A DNA stretch of 13,345 nt from Glaciecola sp034112105. Lineage in GTDB: Bacteria > Pseudomonadota > Gammaproteobacteria > Enterobacterales > Alteromonadaceae. This document shows positions 1 to 7,079 of the stretch, in pieces. Position 1 is the first letter of the stretch, and every line of letters starts with the position of its first letter. Position numbers and translations under genes: made by a program. The notes below the pieces were generated by a model. It was not told the origin of the DNA, searched no databases, and worked only from the letters and a program-made list of their open reading frames with translations. Location: assembly GCA_034112105.1 (NCBI GenBank), contig JAWUVZ010000023.1, forward strand, positions 1-13,345. The letters are read 5' to 3'.

Positions 1-149
1 TTTTTATAAATACATAAAAAAGGTAAACTGCGGTCAATATGCAACCGCCCCCAGCCAGGGAAAGTTCGCTTTACCGATTTTTGCTTATCTAAGGCATTAC
101 AGACATCTTCTGCTAATTCATCATCAATGAAAGTGTGTTTGCTTTTCAT
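1..149 (-). CDS. QEGLA-motif (DUF1704 / TIGR02421-type) protein, N-terminal fragment cut by window edge
   Basis: Only the first 49 codons are inside the window. The gene starts at ATG 149-147, whose first bases overlap the TGA (148-146) of the upstream amidohydrolase gene as ATGA, a layout typical of translational coupling. The N-terminus has a short acidic helical stretch followed by PGWGRLHIDRSLPFLCIY. I recognise this as the N-terminal signature of the 'flavohemoglobin expression-modulating QEGLA motif' family, which is related to the metallo-carboxypeptidase fold of eukaryotic MATCAP tyrosine carboxypeptidases. The catalytic HExxH-like and QEGLA regions would lie beyond the left edge and cannot be seen. 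Family members are commonly encoded next to N-formylglutamate amidohydrolase homologues, as here. The bacterial substrate is not established. The frame is open to the edge with no stop. Confidence 0.75.
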   Translation of the reverse strand, partial: MKSKHTFIDDELAEDVCNALDKQKSVKRTFPGWGRLHIDRSLPFLCIYK

Positions 150-943
150 AATCGTTTCAACTCACTCAAAATCCCAGGAAGTGTCGATTTTAAAGCGTTA
201 TACAATAAATCTAATTTTCGTCTATCAAGTTCCCCCGTCCATTCATCCATAAATATCTTTTTAAGCTCTATTGATAGCACACATCCGCTGTCAGGAAATG
301 TAGTATGCACCCAAGACGCAAATTGTCGCCCTCGAAATTTAACATTTTCGCGTACATCTAGGTGATGCCCACAATAGTCAAACGTTCTGAGATCATAAAT
401 AAAATGGTTAACCAAATTTTCCCATTTGTTCCTATCCATGGTCCCAGTGCCGATATTTATATCAGGATTTTTTGCAGGGTCATCCGGAGCAGCCTCGGGG
501 CCCCGCCTGCGGTAGTTGTAACTATGAATATCGAATACGACAAAACGGCCATACTCAGCTTCGAGATGACAGAGTCTTTTTTTAGTTTCTGCATAAAAAA
601 GGTCAAATTCATGCAATGACTTCTCGATCATTTTTTGGTCTGGAGGCTGTTCCCAAACCCGTAAACCCCAAGCATCATCCGGTTCCACATAGAAAGCATC
701 CTCTCGCGGACGGTTTAAATCGACTTCAAATCTTGAACGTATAGGCACAATCCTGTTTGCCACTGCTTTGGTCAATATATCAGTAAAAGGGTCTTCCTCT
801 CGCCGCCTATTATCTTCCTCAAGTGCTAAAATTTTGGCTAAGTCAGCACGTATTTCATGCCCTGAATGCAGGGCGGTAGCCAAGATGGGGCCTTCACCTT
901 CGTGCACTGACCAAAGCGGATGAACATGATTATTATGAGTCAA
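146..943 (-). CDS. N-formylglutamate amidohydrolase family protein
   Basis: Zinc-dependent amidohydrolase-fold protein (PF05013 family). The classical reaction is hydrolysis of N-formyl-L-glutamate to formate and glutamate, but this subfamily sits with QEGLA proteins rather than a hut operon, so the true substrate is uncertain. In the longest frame (GTG at 994, 282 aa) the visible motifs are HSGH at 43-46, EEDPF at 66-70, SRFEVDLNR at 87-95 and DIHSYN at 155-160. These match the family's metal and substrate residues. The GTG at 994 would overlap the upstream lipoprotein gene by 40 nt. TTG 943-941, in the same frame with GGGA about 8 nt upstream and 11 nt after the lipoprotein stop, gives 265 aa and keeps every motif, so I prefer it with moderate confidence. 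The stop overlaps the start of the next gene (ATGA). No signal peptide is seen, so it is probably cytoplasmic. Confidence 0.85.
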   Translation of the reverse strand: MTHNNHVHPLWSVHEGEGPILATALHSGHEIRADLAKILALEEDNRRREEDPFTDILTKAVANRIVPIRSRFEVDLNRPREDAFYVEPDDAWGLRVWEQPPDQKMIEKSLHEFDLFYAETKKRLCHLEAEYGRFVVFDIHSYNYRRRGPEAAPDDPAKNPDINIGTGTMDRNKWENLVNHFIYDLRTFDYCGHHLDVRENVKFRGRQFASWVHTTFPDSGCVLSIELKKIFMDEWTGELDRRKLDLLYNALKSTLPGILSELKRL

Positions 944-954
944 GTGATTATTCC

Positions 955-1431
955 CTAATGCTTCACTTTCCAACTGCCATCTGCGGTTCGGCACGCAATA
1001 CCGTATACTTCTTCCTTTTTAGCACCAATAGTTGCATCAAGCTGATATTCTCTGCAAGGTTGCGCTCCCTCCTGGTAAGTTCGAGTTGGGACCACGGTAT
1101 AAGAATTACCTGTGTCAGGGTTGTGCCACCTTGTTGAAACTCCGGTGCGTACAGTTTCCAGTGAATGGGAAAGTTTAAGCCGATCTGCCTCATCCATCGT
1201 TCGACCGACGTTACCGCCAATCGTTGTACCAACCATGGTACCCAAAACTGTCGCTATGGTTCTGCCATGCCCCCCGCCAATCTCGTGCCCTAAAACACCA
1301 CCAATTAAACCTCCAATAATCATACCGCTGGATTCGTTAGGTCCTTGAGTGCTCGAACAGGATGATAAAGAAGTAAAGCAAACGATTACCGTTAGTATGA
1401 ATTTATACTGATAGTGAGGTTTGTTGAGCAT
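955..1431 (-). CDS. Glycine-zipper outer-membrane lipoprotein (17 kDa surface antigen-like)
   Basis: A 158-aa protein starting at ATG 1431-1429, chosen because AAGG lies 8 nt upstream; an in-frame TTG at 1452 has no better site. Residues 1-25 form a lipoprotein signal with lipobox L-S-S-C (Cys25). Ser at +2 predicts outer-membrane sorting. Residues about 36-76 are a glycine zipper with two GxxxG-rich hydrophobic segments (for example GGLIGGVLG and GTMVGTTIGGNVG), as in the Rickettsia 17 kDa antigen and glycine-zipper 2TM families. The C-terminal part (WHNPDTGNSYTV, then PCREYQ and GIACRTADGSWKV) matches the globular domain of that family, with two cysteines that may form a disulfide. It is the first gene of a minus-strand cluster with the amidohydrolase and QEGLA genes. 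Membership of one transcript is inferred from spacing only. Confidence 0.8.
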   Translation of the reverse strand: MLNKPHYQYKFILTVIVCFTSLSSCSSTQGPNESSGMIIGGLIGGVLGHEIGGGHGRTIATVLGTMVGTTIGGNVGRTMDEADRLKLSHSLETVRTGVSTRWHNPDTGNSYTVVPTRTYQEGAQPCREYQLDATIGAKKEEVYGIACRTADGSWKVKH

Positions 1432-1544
1432 GACACTAACCTTGAAAGTCAAAAAATCTATATTAATGATTGTAAGATGAGGAGTTTAAAAAGGTTTGAC
1501 TCTAATCAAGTTTCTAGGAGAAACAGACGCGTAGCTAAAAGTCA

Positions 1545-1656
1545 CTGGTGTAAGTGAATATTAATATCTACTCTAATAGTTATATTATACTGGTTTGCGG
1601 TGCTTGTGCATTGTGATCATTTGGGATCGTGGAGGATGTATCGCTGACGGTCGGCT
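1545..1656. repeat. Dispersed repeat copy A (3' end of decayed ankyrin gene)
   Basis: Shares a 17-nt identical start (CTGGTGTAAGTGAATAT) with 11640-11656 and further blocks AGGATGTATC (1633-1642) and CGGTCGGCT (1648-1656), in the same order and orientation as copy B, with small gaps. It covers the last codons and downstream flank of the ankyrin remnant. Confidence 0.75.
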
Positions 1657-2067
1657 CTGCGGCAGCAGCTGATATTAAAGGAGTATGTTCATTATGGTTG
1701 GTATGCTTACCATTTGCACCGAACTCAAGTAAAATCAGAACCATATCAAGCGCGTGATTTTAGACAGCTATCACTAACGAAGGCATCTTACTTGCATTTC
1801 CATCAAGTGCAGCAGCATTTACCTTTAATATAAATAATGCTTTCACGTTGCCTGTTCTCAGGGCATACATGGCCGGTATTATGCCTCTACCATCACTAAT
1901 ATTTGCATTTTCATGCATCGACAATAATAACTTGCTACTTCCGTTTAACCACGTATTACTGAGTAGCTCAATGCTGTTAGCCCCGCATTATCTCGATAAT
2001 CAATTTCAGCAACGCTGAAAAGTAGCGCGGCAACAATATCGGTTAAGATATTTGATTTACGCAAATT
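1580..2067 (-). pseudogene. Degenerate ankyrin-repeat protein gene
   Basis: No intact frame exists, but the minus strand reads as about four ankyrin repeats once lesions are bridged. The upstream part, in one frame, gives RDNAGLTALSYSVIRG, then a TAA (1947-1945), then TEVA. Restoring one missing base near 1931-1935 gives the ankyrin-typical EVAKLLLSMHENANISDGRG in the second frame, then ALRTGNVKALFILKVNAAALDG. A second TAA (1762-1760) interrupts before NHALDMVLILLEFGANG and NEHTPLISAAAA, and the frame ends at TAA 1582-1580. The lesions are therefore one frameshift and two internal stops. No clear start is visible. A 23-codon ATG frame (2139-2068) lies just upstream in the same frame as the first part. 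Ankyrin proteins mediate protein-protein contacts; nothing more specific can be said. Homology is judged from repeat consensus only. Confidence 0.75.
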
Positions 2068-2170
2068 TTAGTATTTAGCTAGGCTCTTTCTCCGAGTCTC
2101 GCTCGTTCGTGCCAGAATTCGATGCCCAATCCACTTCATCGGTCTAGTTTCCCGCACTGGCGTATTTATC

Positions 2171-2200
2171 TTGAGTAATCGTATAAAAAAAAGTCATACT
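2171..2200 (+). promoter_or_regulatory. Possible sigma70 promoter for the GH17 gene
   Basis: TTGAGT (2171-2176) and CATACT (2195-2200) are spaced 18 nt apart, each matching four of six consensus bases, and lie 97 nt upstream of the preferred GH17 start. This is weak, sequence-only support. Confidence 0.2.
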
Positions 2201-2296
2201 ATTTTTAACAATAATTTTACAATTTATCAGCAAAAGGCGTCCCTCGCAAAAGCCTTATGCGCCAAAATTCACCAGTGGTTTAAAAGGATAATGTTC

Positions 2297-4204
2297 ATGA
2301 AAAATGGTAATTTCAAATTATGTTTATTGATATGTGCATCAATATTCGTATTTGCCTGCTCGGGTGGTTCCGATACCCCAGAGTTAACACCGGTCATTAA
2401 TGCGCCGGCACCCTTGCCAGAACCTGAACCAGAGCCAGAACCAACCCCGCTTCCGCTTCCACAGCCAATGGCTCAGGTTGTGGTAAATGATAACGAAGCG
2501 CCTTTATCTAAAGACGGTGAACAAATTTTAGGAAACGCAAGTTTTCAGGCCATTTCTTATGGTTCTTTTCGCCAGGCCACGCGCGAAGAAGCGACTGTCC
2601 CAAGCGTGGCTGAGCTAAAAGAAGATATGCTTATTCTGGAAGCGATAGGAATTAAAGTACTGCGCACGTACAACACGCGAGGATACAGTGACACGGCTAA
2701 TTTATTAATTGCTATTGATGAGTTAAAAGAAGCTGATCCAGACTTTGAAATGTACGTCATGCTTGGAGTTTGGATTCAAGCCCAAGGGTCTTATACCAGC
2801 TTTGTTAACAACGCAGTAGAAGATTCTTTTAACAATAGGGCTGAAGTCGACAAAGCAATAGAAATGGTACAAAACTACCCAGACATAATAAAAGTAATAG
2901 CTATTGGTAACGAGGCAATGGTCGATTGGCAAGCCCATGATGTGCCGGTGCGTATCATTCTAAATTATGTCAATGAACTCCAAAGGTTAAAAGCCGAAGA
3001 CACTATTCCAAACGACGTATGGATCACCAGTTCAGACAACCACGCAGTATGGTCTGGCACCGACCCGAGAGTATCTGGGCAACTAGATGATCTAGACGCT
3101 TTAATATCAGCGGTTGATTATATTTCTTTACACACTTACCCATTTCACGACACCCATCACGCTTCTGATTTCTGGAAAGTACCCGCGCAGGAATCCGATC
3201 TAACTACCGTGGAAAAAATTGAAGCCGCCATAACCCGCTCCCAAGCGCGTGTTGTTGAGCAATACATGGCGGCACAATCGTATATGTTGGACTTGGGTAT
3301 TAACAAACCCATTCATATCGGCGAGACTGGTTGGGCAACCAAAGGGAGTCCTGGCGGTGAAGATTTCAGTCCATCTGGGTCGTCAGCGGCTGATGAATAC
3401 AAGCAAAAACTCGCACACGATACACTGCGTGATTGGTCTAATCGCAGTGGGGTTTCATTATTCTTTTTTGAAGCGTTTGATGAGCAGTGGAAGGCGGGTA
3501 CGCAAAACCCCGCCTCTCACCCTGAAAAGAATTTTGGGTTGATCAATTTAGCCGGCGAAGCTAAATATTTGTTGTGGGATATGGTCGACGCCGGTGTGTT
3601 TGACGACTTGCAACGAGGAGGCCTCCAAATTATTAAGAGTTATGGTGGTAATGAAGCTGCCATGATGAATGACGTTTTCGCTCCGCCCAGTGCGTCTGCG
3701 GTTAATGTCCCTGCAGAAGGCCAGTTTATAGTGCTGGGAGACTCTTTATACGAAGGTGGCTTTACTTATAGTTGGGAAGGTACTGCCTCGATTAGCGTAA
3801 ACAATGAAACTGGTGTGTTAACGATAGGTACCAGCCCAAGTATGGCAAAACTGTGGGGCTGGGGTGCAGGTGTTGGCATTGACCAAGACACCAGTAATTT
3901 ATCCAATTCGACGAAAATGACCTTTGAGATCAGAGGGAATGCAACGTTTGGCTTTTACTTAGGGTTTCAAACGACCCTAGGAGATAGCACCAGTCATTGG
4001 GTACGTTTTAATAACGGTAACTACACACTCACCGATCTATGGACACGCTATACAATTGACCTTAGTGAATTTTCCAATTTTAGCAGTGCTAACTTAGAAA
4101 CAGTGAATTCTCCTTTTACTATTTCAGACCTTTATGGAGAATCAGGCGGCAGTGCGCCAACGGACAGTACAATTGAAATAAGAAATATTGCATGGTTGGA
4201 ATAA
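2297..4204 (+). CDS. GH17 family beta-1,3-glucanase-like lipoprotein with C-terminal accessory domain
   Basis: A 635-aa predicted cell-envelope lipoprotein. ATG 2297 is preferred over ATG 2291 and over the longer open frame from 2171 because AAAGGA (2283-2288) sits 8 nt upstream and the signal begins there. The lipobox is V-F-A-C with Cys21, and Ser at +2 predicts the outer membrane. A Pro/Glu-rich linker spans about 28-57. The catalytic TIM-barrel-like domain (about 78-455) carries both GH17 glutamates: Glu206 in IGNEAMVDW (general acid/base) and Glu343 in HIGETGWAT (nucleophile). Known GH17 enzymes hydrolyse or transglycosylate beta-1,3-glucans, so laminarin is the likely substrate in a marine bacterium. 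Residues about 472-635 form a separate region ending with WTRYTIDLSEF and IEIRNIAWLE, suggestive of a beta-sandwich carbohydrate-binding module, though I cannot name the family. It has no adjacent transporter or other glycosidase, so it is not in an obvious polysaccharide locus. Confidence 0.85.
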   Translation: MKNGNFKLCLLICASIFVFACSGGSDTPELTPVINAPAPLPEPEPEPEPTPLPLPQPMAQVVVNDNEAPLSKDGEQILGNASFQAISYGSFRQATREEATVPSVAELKEDMLILEAIGIKVLRTYNTRGYSDTANLLIAIDELKEADPDFEMYVMLGVWIQAQGSYTSFVNNAVEDSFNNRAEVDKAIEMVQNYPDIIKVIAIGNEAMVDWQAHDVPVRIILNYVNELQRLKAEDTIPNDVWITSSDNHAVWSGTDPRVSGQLDDLDALISAVDYISLHTYPFHDTHHASDFWKVPAQESDLTTVEKIEAAITRSQARVVEQYMAAQSYMLDLGINKPIHIGETGWATKGSPGGEDFSPSGSSAADEYKQKLAHDTLRDWSNRSGVSLFFFEAFDEQWKAGTQNPASHPEKNFGLINLAGEAKYLLWDMVDAGVFDDLQRGGLQIIKSYGGNEAAMMNDVFAPPSASAVNVPAEGQFIVLGDSLYEGGFTYSWEGTASISVNNETGVLTIGTSPSMAKLWGWGAGVGIDQDTSNLSNSTKMTFEIRGNATFGFYLGFQTTLGDSTSHWVRFNNGNYTLTDLWTRYTIDLSEFSNFSSANLETVNSPFTISDLYGESGGSAPTDSTIEIRNIAWLE

Positions 4205-4425
4205 AACATACAAAACCAAAGCAATAAAGGTAAACTCTGGGTTTTTTGATTGAATTTCACCCAACCACTAGCAAGATGACGAGTCAGGCATTGGGCTTTA
4301 TATTGGGAAACTACGCCAATTTTCTTCAATCCAGAATTAACACAATTTGATAGTGGAAAGTTGATTATTCAACACACACCGCCAAACTCAATTAGCTTTT
4401 ATAGATTTCAACTCTACTAGATTCT
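4205..4425. other. Convergent intergenic region, no convincing feature
   Basis: Separates the convergent GH17 and Crp/Fnr-type genes. I see no strong stem-loop with a T tract for either gene. A 24-codon plus-strand frame from ATG 4276 has no recognisable homology and is not called. Confidence 0.5.
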
Positions 4426-5208
4426 CTATCTGACACAAAAGTCGTTCGACATTGTGCTGATAACATTTTTAGAATGTAAATAAGTAGTAAAGCTGGCAGC
4501 AAGCCGGCCTTTTGCAGCAACATGATGTAAAGCATCCATATCTAAAATGGTTACTTGGCGGTTGTGGACGCTAATTAATTGCTGGCGTTGAAAGCTCGCA
4601 AATAGCCTACTCACGGTTTCAAACTCCATACCCGTATAATTAGCAATATCCGTGCGTGTCATACTAACTCTAAACTGAGTTCCAGAGAGTCCGAGACTAG
4701 ACAACTGCTCAGATAACTCACTAATGAAATGTGCGAATTTCTGCTCACTAGAACGGCAACTTAAGCACATTATCATTGCGCTATCATTACTCAGTGCACT
4801 ACTCATCGACCGCGATAAGCAGTTCCTAAAATCATCACTGCTTTTAACCAAGCTATTTAAATCTGATTCTTTTACTAGGCACACACTGCTAGTCTCGAGG
4901 AAAAGAACATTTTGCTTATAAATATGTTCATCAAATCCATCCACGCCTAATAAGTCTCCTGGATAAAAAAATTTAGTAATATGTTCTTTACCATCTATAG
5001 AGGTAATAAAAGATTTAGCTGAGCCCGAGCGCAATATATATAACCCTTCAAACGGTTTTCCAGCAGAATATAGCGATTGTCTGGCATGAAAAACTAGGTG
5101 GGAATTTATTAATTTTAAATTGTTTGATTTTTGAGCAGTTTCTAAGCATACTTTCGAAGATGTATTTGATTTAACTACGCGACCGAACGGTAATGACGAA
5201 ATATTCAT
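4426..5208 (-). CDS. Crp/Fnr-family transcriptional regulator, FixK-like (no Fe-S cysteine cluster)
   Basis: A 260-aa protein from ATG 5208-5206, with AGG about 10 nt upstream. An upstream TTG at 5280 would add 24 aa but has no ribosome site. The cyclic-nucleotide-binding-type beta-roll lies at about 36-116 (GLYILRSGSAKSF, FYPGDLLGVDGF). The winged-helix DNA-binding domain contains TRTDIANYTGMEFETVSRLF, with Glu197, Ser200 and Arg201 matching the E..SR recognition residues of FNR, so it should read an FNR/FixK-type TTGAT-N4-ATCAA site. FNR's N-terminal four-cysteine [4Fe-4S] cluster is absent; only one Cys (residue 21) lies in that region. Direct oxygen sensing by an Fe-S cluster is therefore unlikely, which groups it with FixK-like proteins. 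It ends with about 25 residues beyond the usual FNR C-terminus. It is divergent from a FixL-like kinase, suggesting a shared oxygen-response circuit. Confidence 0.85.
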   Translation of the reverse strand: MNISSLPFGRVVKSNTSSKVCLETAQKSNNLKLINSHLVFHARQSLYSAGKPFEGLYILRSGSAKSFITSIDGKEHITKFFYPGDLLGVDGFDEHIYKQNVLFLETSSVCLVKESDLNSLVKSSDDFRNCLSRSMSSALSNDSAMIMCLSCRSSEQKFAHFISELSEQLSSLGLSGTQFRVSMTRTDIANYTGMEFETVSRLFASFQRQQLISVHNRQVTILDMDALHHVAAKGRLAASFTTYLHSKNVISTMSNDFCVR

Positions 5209-5390
5209 GTTTTTATAACCTGTTTTTGAGTTCGAGTCATTGACGCTAAACAGAAGTCCAGCAACATTTCTAGCGGTCAAATTTATGGTATTTAATAAAC
5301 TTTATATTACGATTTATGCATGTGCTATTCGCACGATTACTTATTTAATTGCGGACAATACGTATTTTATAACTAATAAGGATATTGTGA
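5209..5390. promoter_or_regulatory. Divergent control region between fixK-like and fixL-like genes
   Basis: This 182-bp AT-rich spacer must hold both divergent promoters. Two short dyads stand out: GTGC-N5-GCAC (5322-5334) and ATTG-N4-CAAT (5348-5359). The second has half-sites resembling FNR-family ones, but its TTG-to-CAA spacing (4 nt) is shorter than the 8 nt of a true FNR box, so I do not call it one. AAGGA (5378-5382) is the kinase ribosome site, 8 nt before ATG 5391. Confidence 0.4.
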
Positions 5391-6584
5391 ATGGAACTAT
5401 TTAATAGTCAGATACTAGCCCGATTACTATCAAATACTGATAAGGGTGAACTAGCCATAAAAGACGCTAGCGCTAAATTAATCGCTATATTCAATGCAAC
5501 CCCTGATGCCTTCATTATTATAAACGAAAAAGGGATAATTGAACTCGTAAATGCAGCCACTACGGCTATGTTTATGTATGACGAAGAAGAATTGTTAGGC
5601 CAAAATATCAGCATTCTAATGCCTGCTTCGTTGAAGCGACATCACGACGGATATCTTTCGTCATATATAAAAACAGGCAAAACTAACATTATTGGTACAG
5701 GTAGAAAACTTCGCGCTGTTAAATCCAACGGTCAGGAATTTGCTATGCATTTAAGTGTTGGTCAAGTCAAGAATTCAAGTCATATGCAGTTTGTTGGAAT
5801 AATTAGTGACCTTTCAGAGCAAGAAAAATACCAAACAGCATTAGCAGAGACACAAGAAAAGTTGACACAGGCAACTAGATTGAGTGCCATGGGTGAGTTG
5901 GCAGCAGGAATTGCACACGAAATTAATCAACCGTTAGCCGCAATAGCAAGTTATGCGCAAGCCTCTAAGCACTTGATTAACTCACTTCAAACTGTTGATG
6001 TGAAAATGATAACTGGTCCGCTGGATAAAATTGGTGAGCAAGCTATGCGTGCTAATGAAGTTATTAATCGGCTTAGAAATCTAGTCCACAAACATACAGC
6101 TCAGAGGGAGAGAGTGGACATTAATGCGCTTATCGACGAAACTATCAATCTTGCAAAAGTAGACCCACGGATGTTAGGTCACTCAATTGAACTCGACTTG
6201 ATAAAAGACCCCCTCATTGAATTATTTGTTGATCCTATTCAAATACAACAAGTGTTGCTGAATTTAATTCGCAACGCAGTGGATGCGATGGAACAAGAAA
6301 AAGAAATGCCATTAAAGATAACGTGCCATTTGATATCTGCAAAACAAATTGAAGTGTCGGTTATGGATTTTGGTACAGGTATTGATATGGATGTCAGCCT
6401 TAATATCTTTGCACCATTTTTTACAACCAAAGAAACTGGGATGGGCATGGGATTATCTGTTTGCCAAACAATAATCCATGGTCATGGAGGCAAAATATAC
6501 TATCGTCCGAGTCAGCCAAAAGGCACGGTATTCTCGTTCAGCCTTCCTATATTTATTGAAAATCAGGGTGGTGGGGAGAAATAA
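5391..6584 (+). CDS. fixL: FixL-type PAS sensor histidine kinase, probable heme oxygen sensor
   Basis: A 397-aa soluble kinase with no transmembrane segment. The PAS domain (about 25-145) aligns without gaps, from memory, to the Bradyrhizobium FixL heme pocket: His85 equals the proximal ligand His200, Arg105 in IIGTGR equals Arg220, Leu121 equals Leu236 and Val123 equals Ile238. Arg206 and His214 are replaced by Ser91 and Asn99. The HisKA domain has phospho-acceptor His176 in AAGIAHEINQPLAA. The HATPase_c domain has the N-box around Asn295 (LNLIRNAVDAM), G1 at DFGTGI (326-331) and G2 at GMGMGL (350-355). In FixL, unliganded heme activates autophosphorylation and transfer to FixJ. TAA 6582-6584 abuts the ATG of a truncated FixJ-like gene, so the cognate partner appears broken. 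Heme binding is inferred from residues only; many PAS domains share the HDxY motif without proven heme. Confidence 0.85.
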   Translation: MELFNSQILARLLSNTDKGELAIKDASAKLIAIFNATPDAFIIINEKGIIELVNAATTAMFMYDEEELLGQNISILMPASLKRHHDGYLSSYIKTGKTNIIGTGRKLRAVKSNGQEFAMHLSVGQVKNSSHMQFVGIISDLSEQEKYQTALAETQEKLTQATRLSAMGELAAGIAHEINQPLAAIASYAQASKHLINSLQTVDVKMITGPLDKIGEQAMRANEVINRLRNLVHKHTAQRERVDINALIDETINLAKVDPRMLGHSIELDLIKDPLIELFVDPIQIQQVLLNLIRNAVDAMEQEKEMPLKITCHLISAKQIEVSVMDFGTGIDMDVSLNIFAPFFTTKETGMGMGLSVCQTIIHGHGGKIYYRPSQPKGTVFSFSLPIFIENQGGGEK

Positions 6585-6710
6585 ATGGAAAACGCCCAGG
6601 TTAAAGAATTCAATGCTACCGCTCAAGTAGTTGATGATGACGATGCAGTGCTAGATTCTGTCAGTTTATTATTAAGCAGTATTGACATCAATTCAAACAT
6701 CGGGAATTAA
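6585..6710 (+). pseudogene. Truncated FixJ-type response regulator (41-codon N-terminal remnant)
   Basis: The ATG follows the kinase stop immediately (TAAATG), with GGGGAG (6573-6578) placed 6 nt before it, so translation should be efficient. The peptide contains AQVVDDDDAVLDSVSLLLSS, the beta1-acidic pocket-alpha1 start of a FixJ/LuxR-type receiver domain. It then ends at TAA 6708-6710. The phospho-acceptor aspartate, the rest of the receiver and the C-terminal HTH are missing. I looked in all plus-strand frames of the following 370 nt and found no continuation, so this looks like a deletion or replacement rather than a simple frameshift. A full FixJ would be about 200 aa. The remnant cannot act as a response regulator. 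Confidence 0.75.
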
Positions 6711-7079
6711 AATTGCTACTAAATAAGTTTAGCTTCACACAGCAGTTTATTTACGAGCCTTTTAATTTCCTGTTCCCACCCACAAACCGAGTATCATTCA
6801 AAAAAATATGTGAATCGTAAAATCTTTACACTCAAAAAGAAAGGATGCCCTTGTCTGACATCCTTGCTCATACGTCTGGCGCACAGGTTATAATGCTCGT
6901 ACTAAATTATCGTCTAATGACACAGGCGAAGGTATATGCGCGTCAGCGTTCCAGTGCGTAAATAAGCTTTATTGCATAGAACTGGGAAGTGTTTTATTCT
7001 ATTTGTACTTCTAAAATCCTTCCACATAGCTTGACCGTTTAACATAGCACATCACGCTGAGATTTAGAGGAAGTACAAA
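6711..7079. other. Non-coding scar region after the FixJ remnant
   Basis: No complete gene is seen. On the minus strand a stop-terminated frame of 26 codons without a start (6968-6888, ending SPVSLDDNLVRAL) precedes a stem-loop with a T-rich tail, which could be the 3' end of a lost minus-strand gene. A weak plus-strand promoter candidate, TTGCAT (6972-6977) and TATTCT (6995-7000) with 17-nt spacing, could serve the gene at 7080. Confidence 0.35.
6832..6865 (-). terminator. Stem-loop with T-rich tail, minus strand
   Basis: AAGGATG (6841-6847) pairs with CATCCTT (6859-6865) around an 11-nt loop. Read on the minus strand the stem is followed by TCTTTTTGAG, as in a rho-independent terminator. 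No intact minus-strand gene ends here, so it may be a leftover. Confidence 0.4.

Noticed and set aside
1112..1348. 78-codon plus-strand open frame, proline-rich
   Set aside because: Complement of the glycine-zipper region; Gly codons read as Pro on the other strand.
2052..2065. FNR-like box TTGAT-TTAC-GCAAA upstream of GH17
   Set aside because: The right half matches the ATCAA consensus poorly and it lies over 200 nt from the start; not enough to call a site.
2171..2296. 42-residue N-terminal extension of the GH17 frame
   Set aside because: It would bury the lipoprotein signal; ATG 2297 has a well-placed AAAGGA and a proper lipobox.
4246..4350. Short plus-strand frame containing MTSQALGFILGNYANFLQSR
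   Set aside because: Considered as a transposase or other gene remnant, but too short and without a recognised match.
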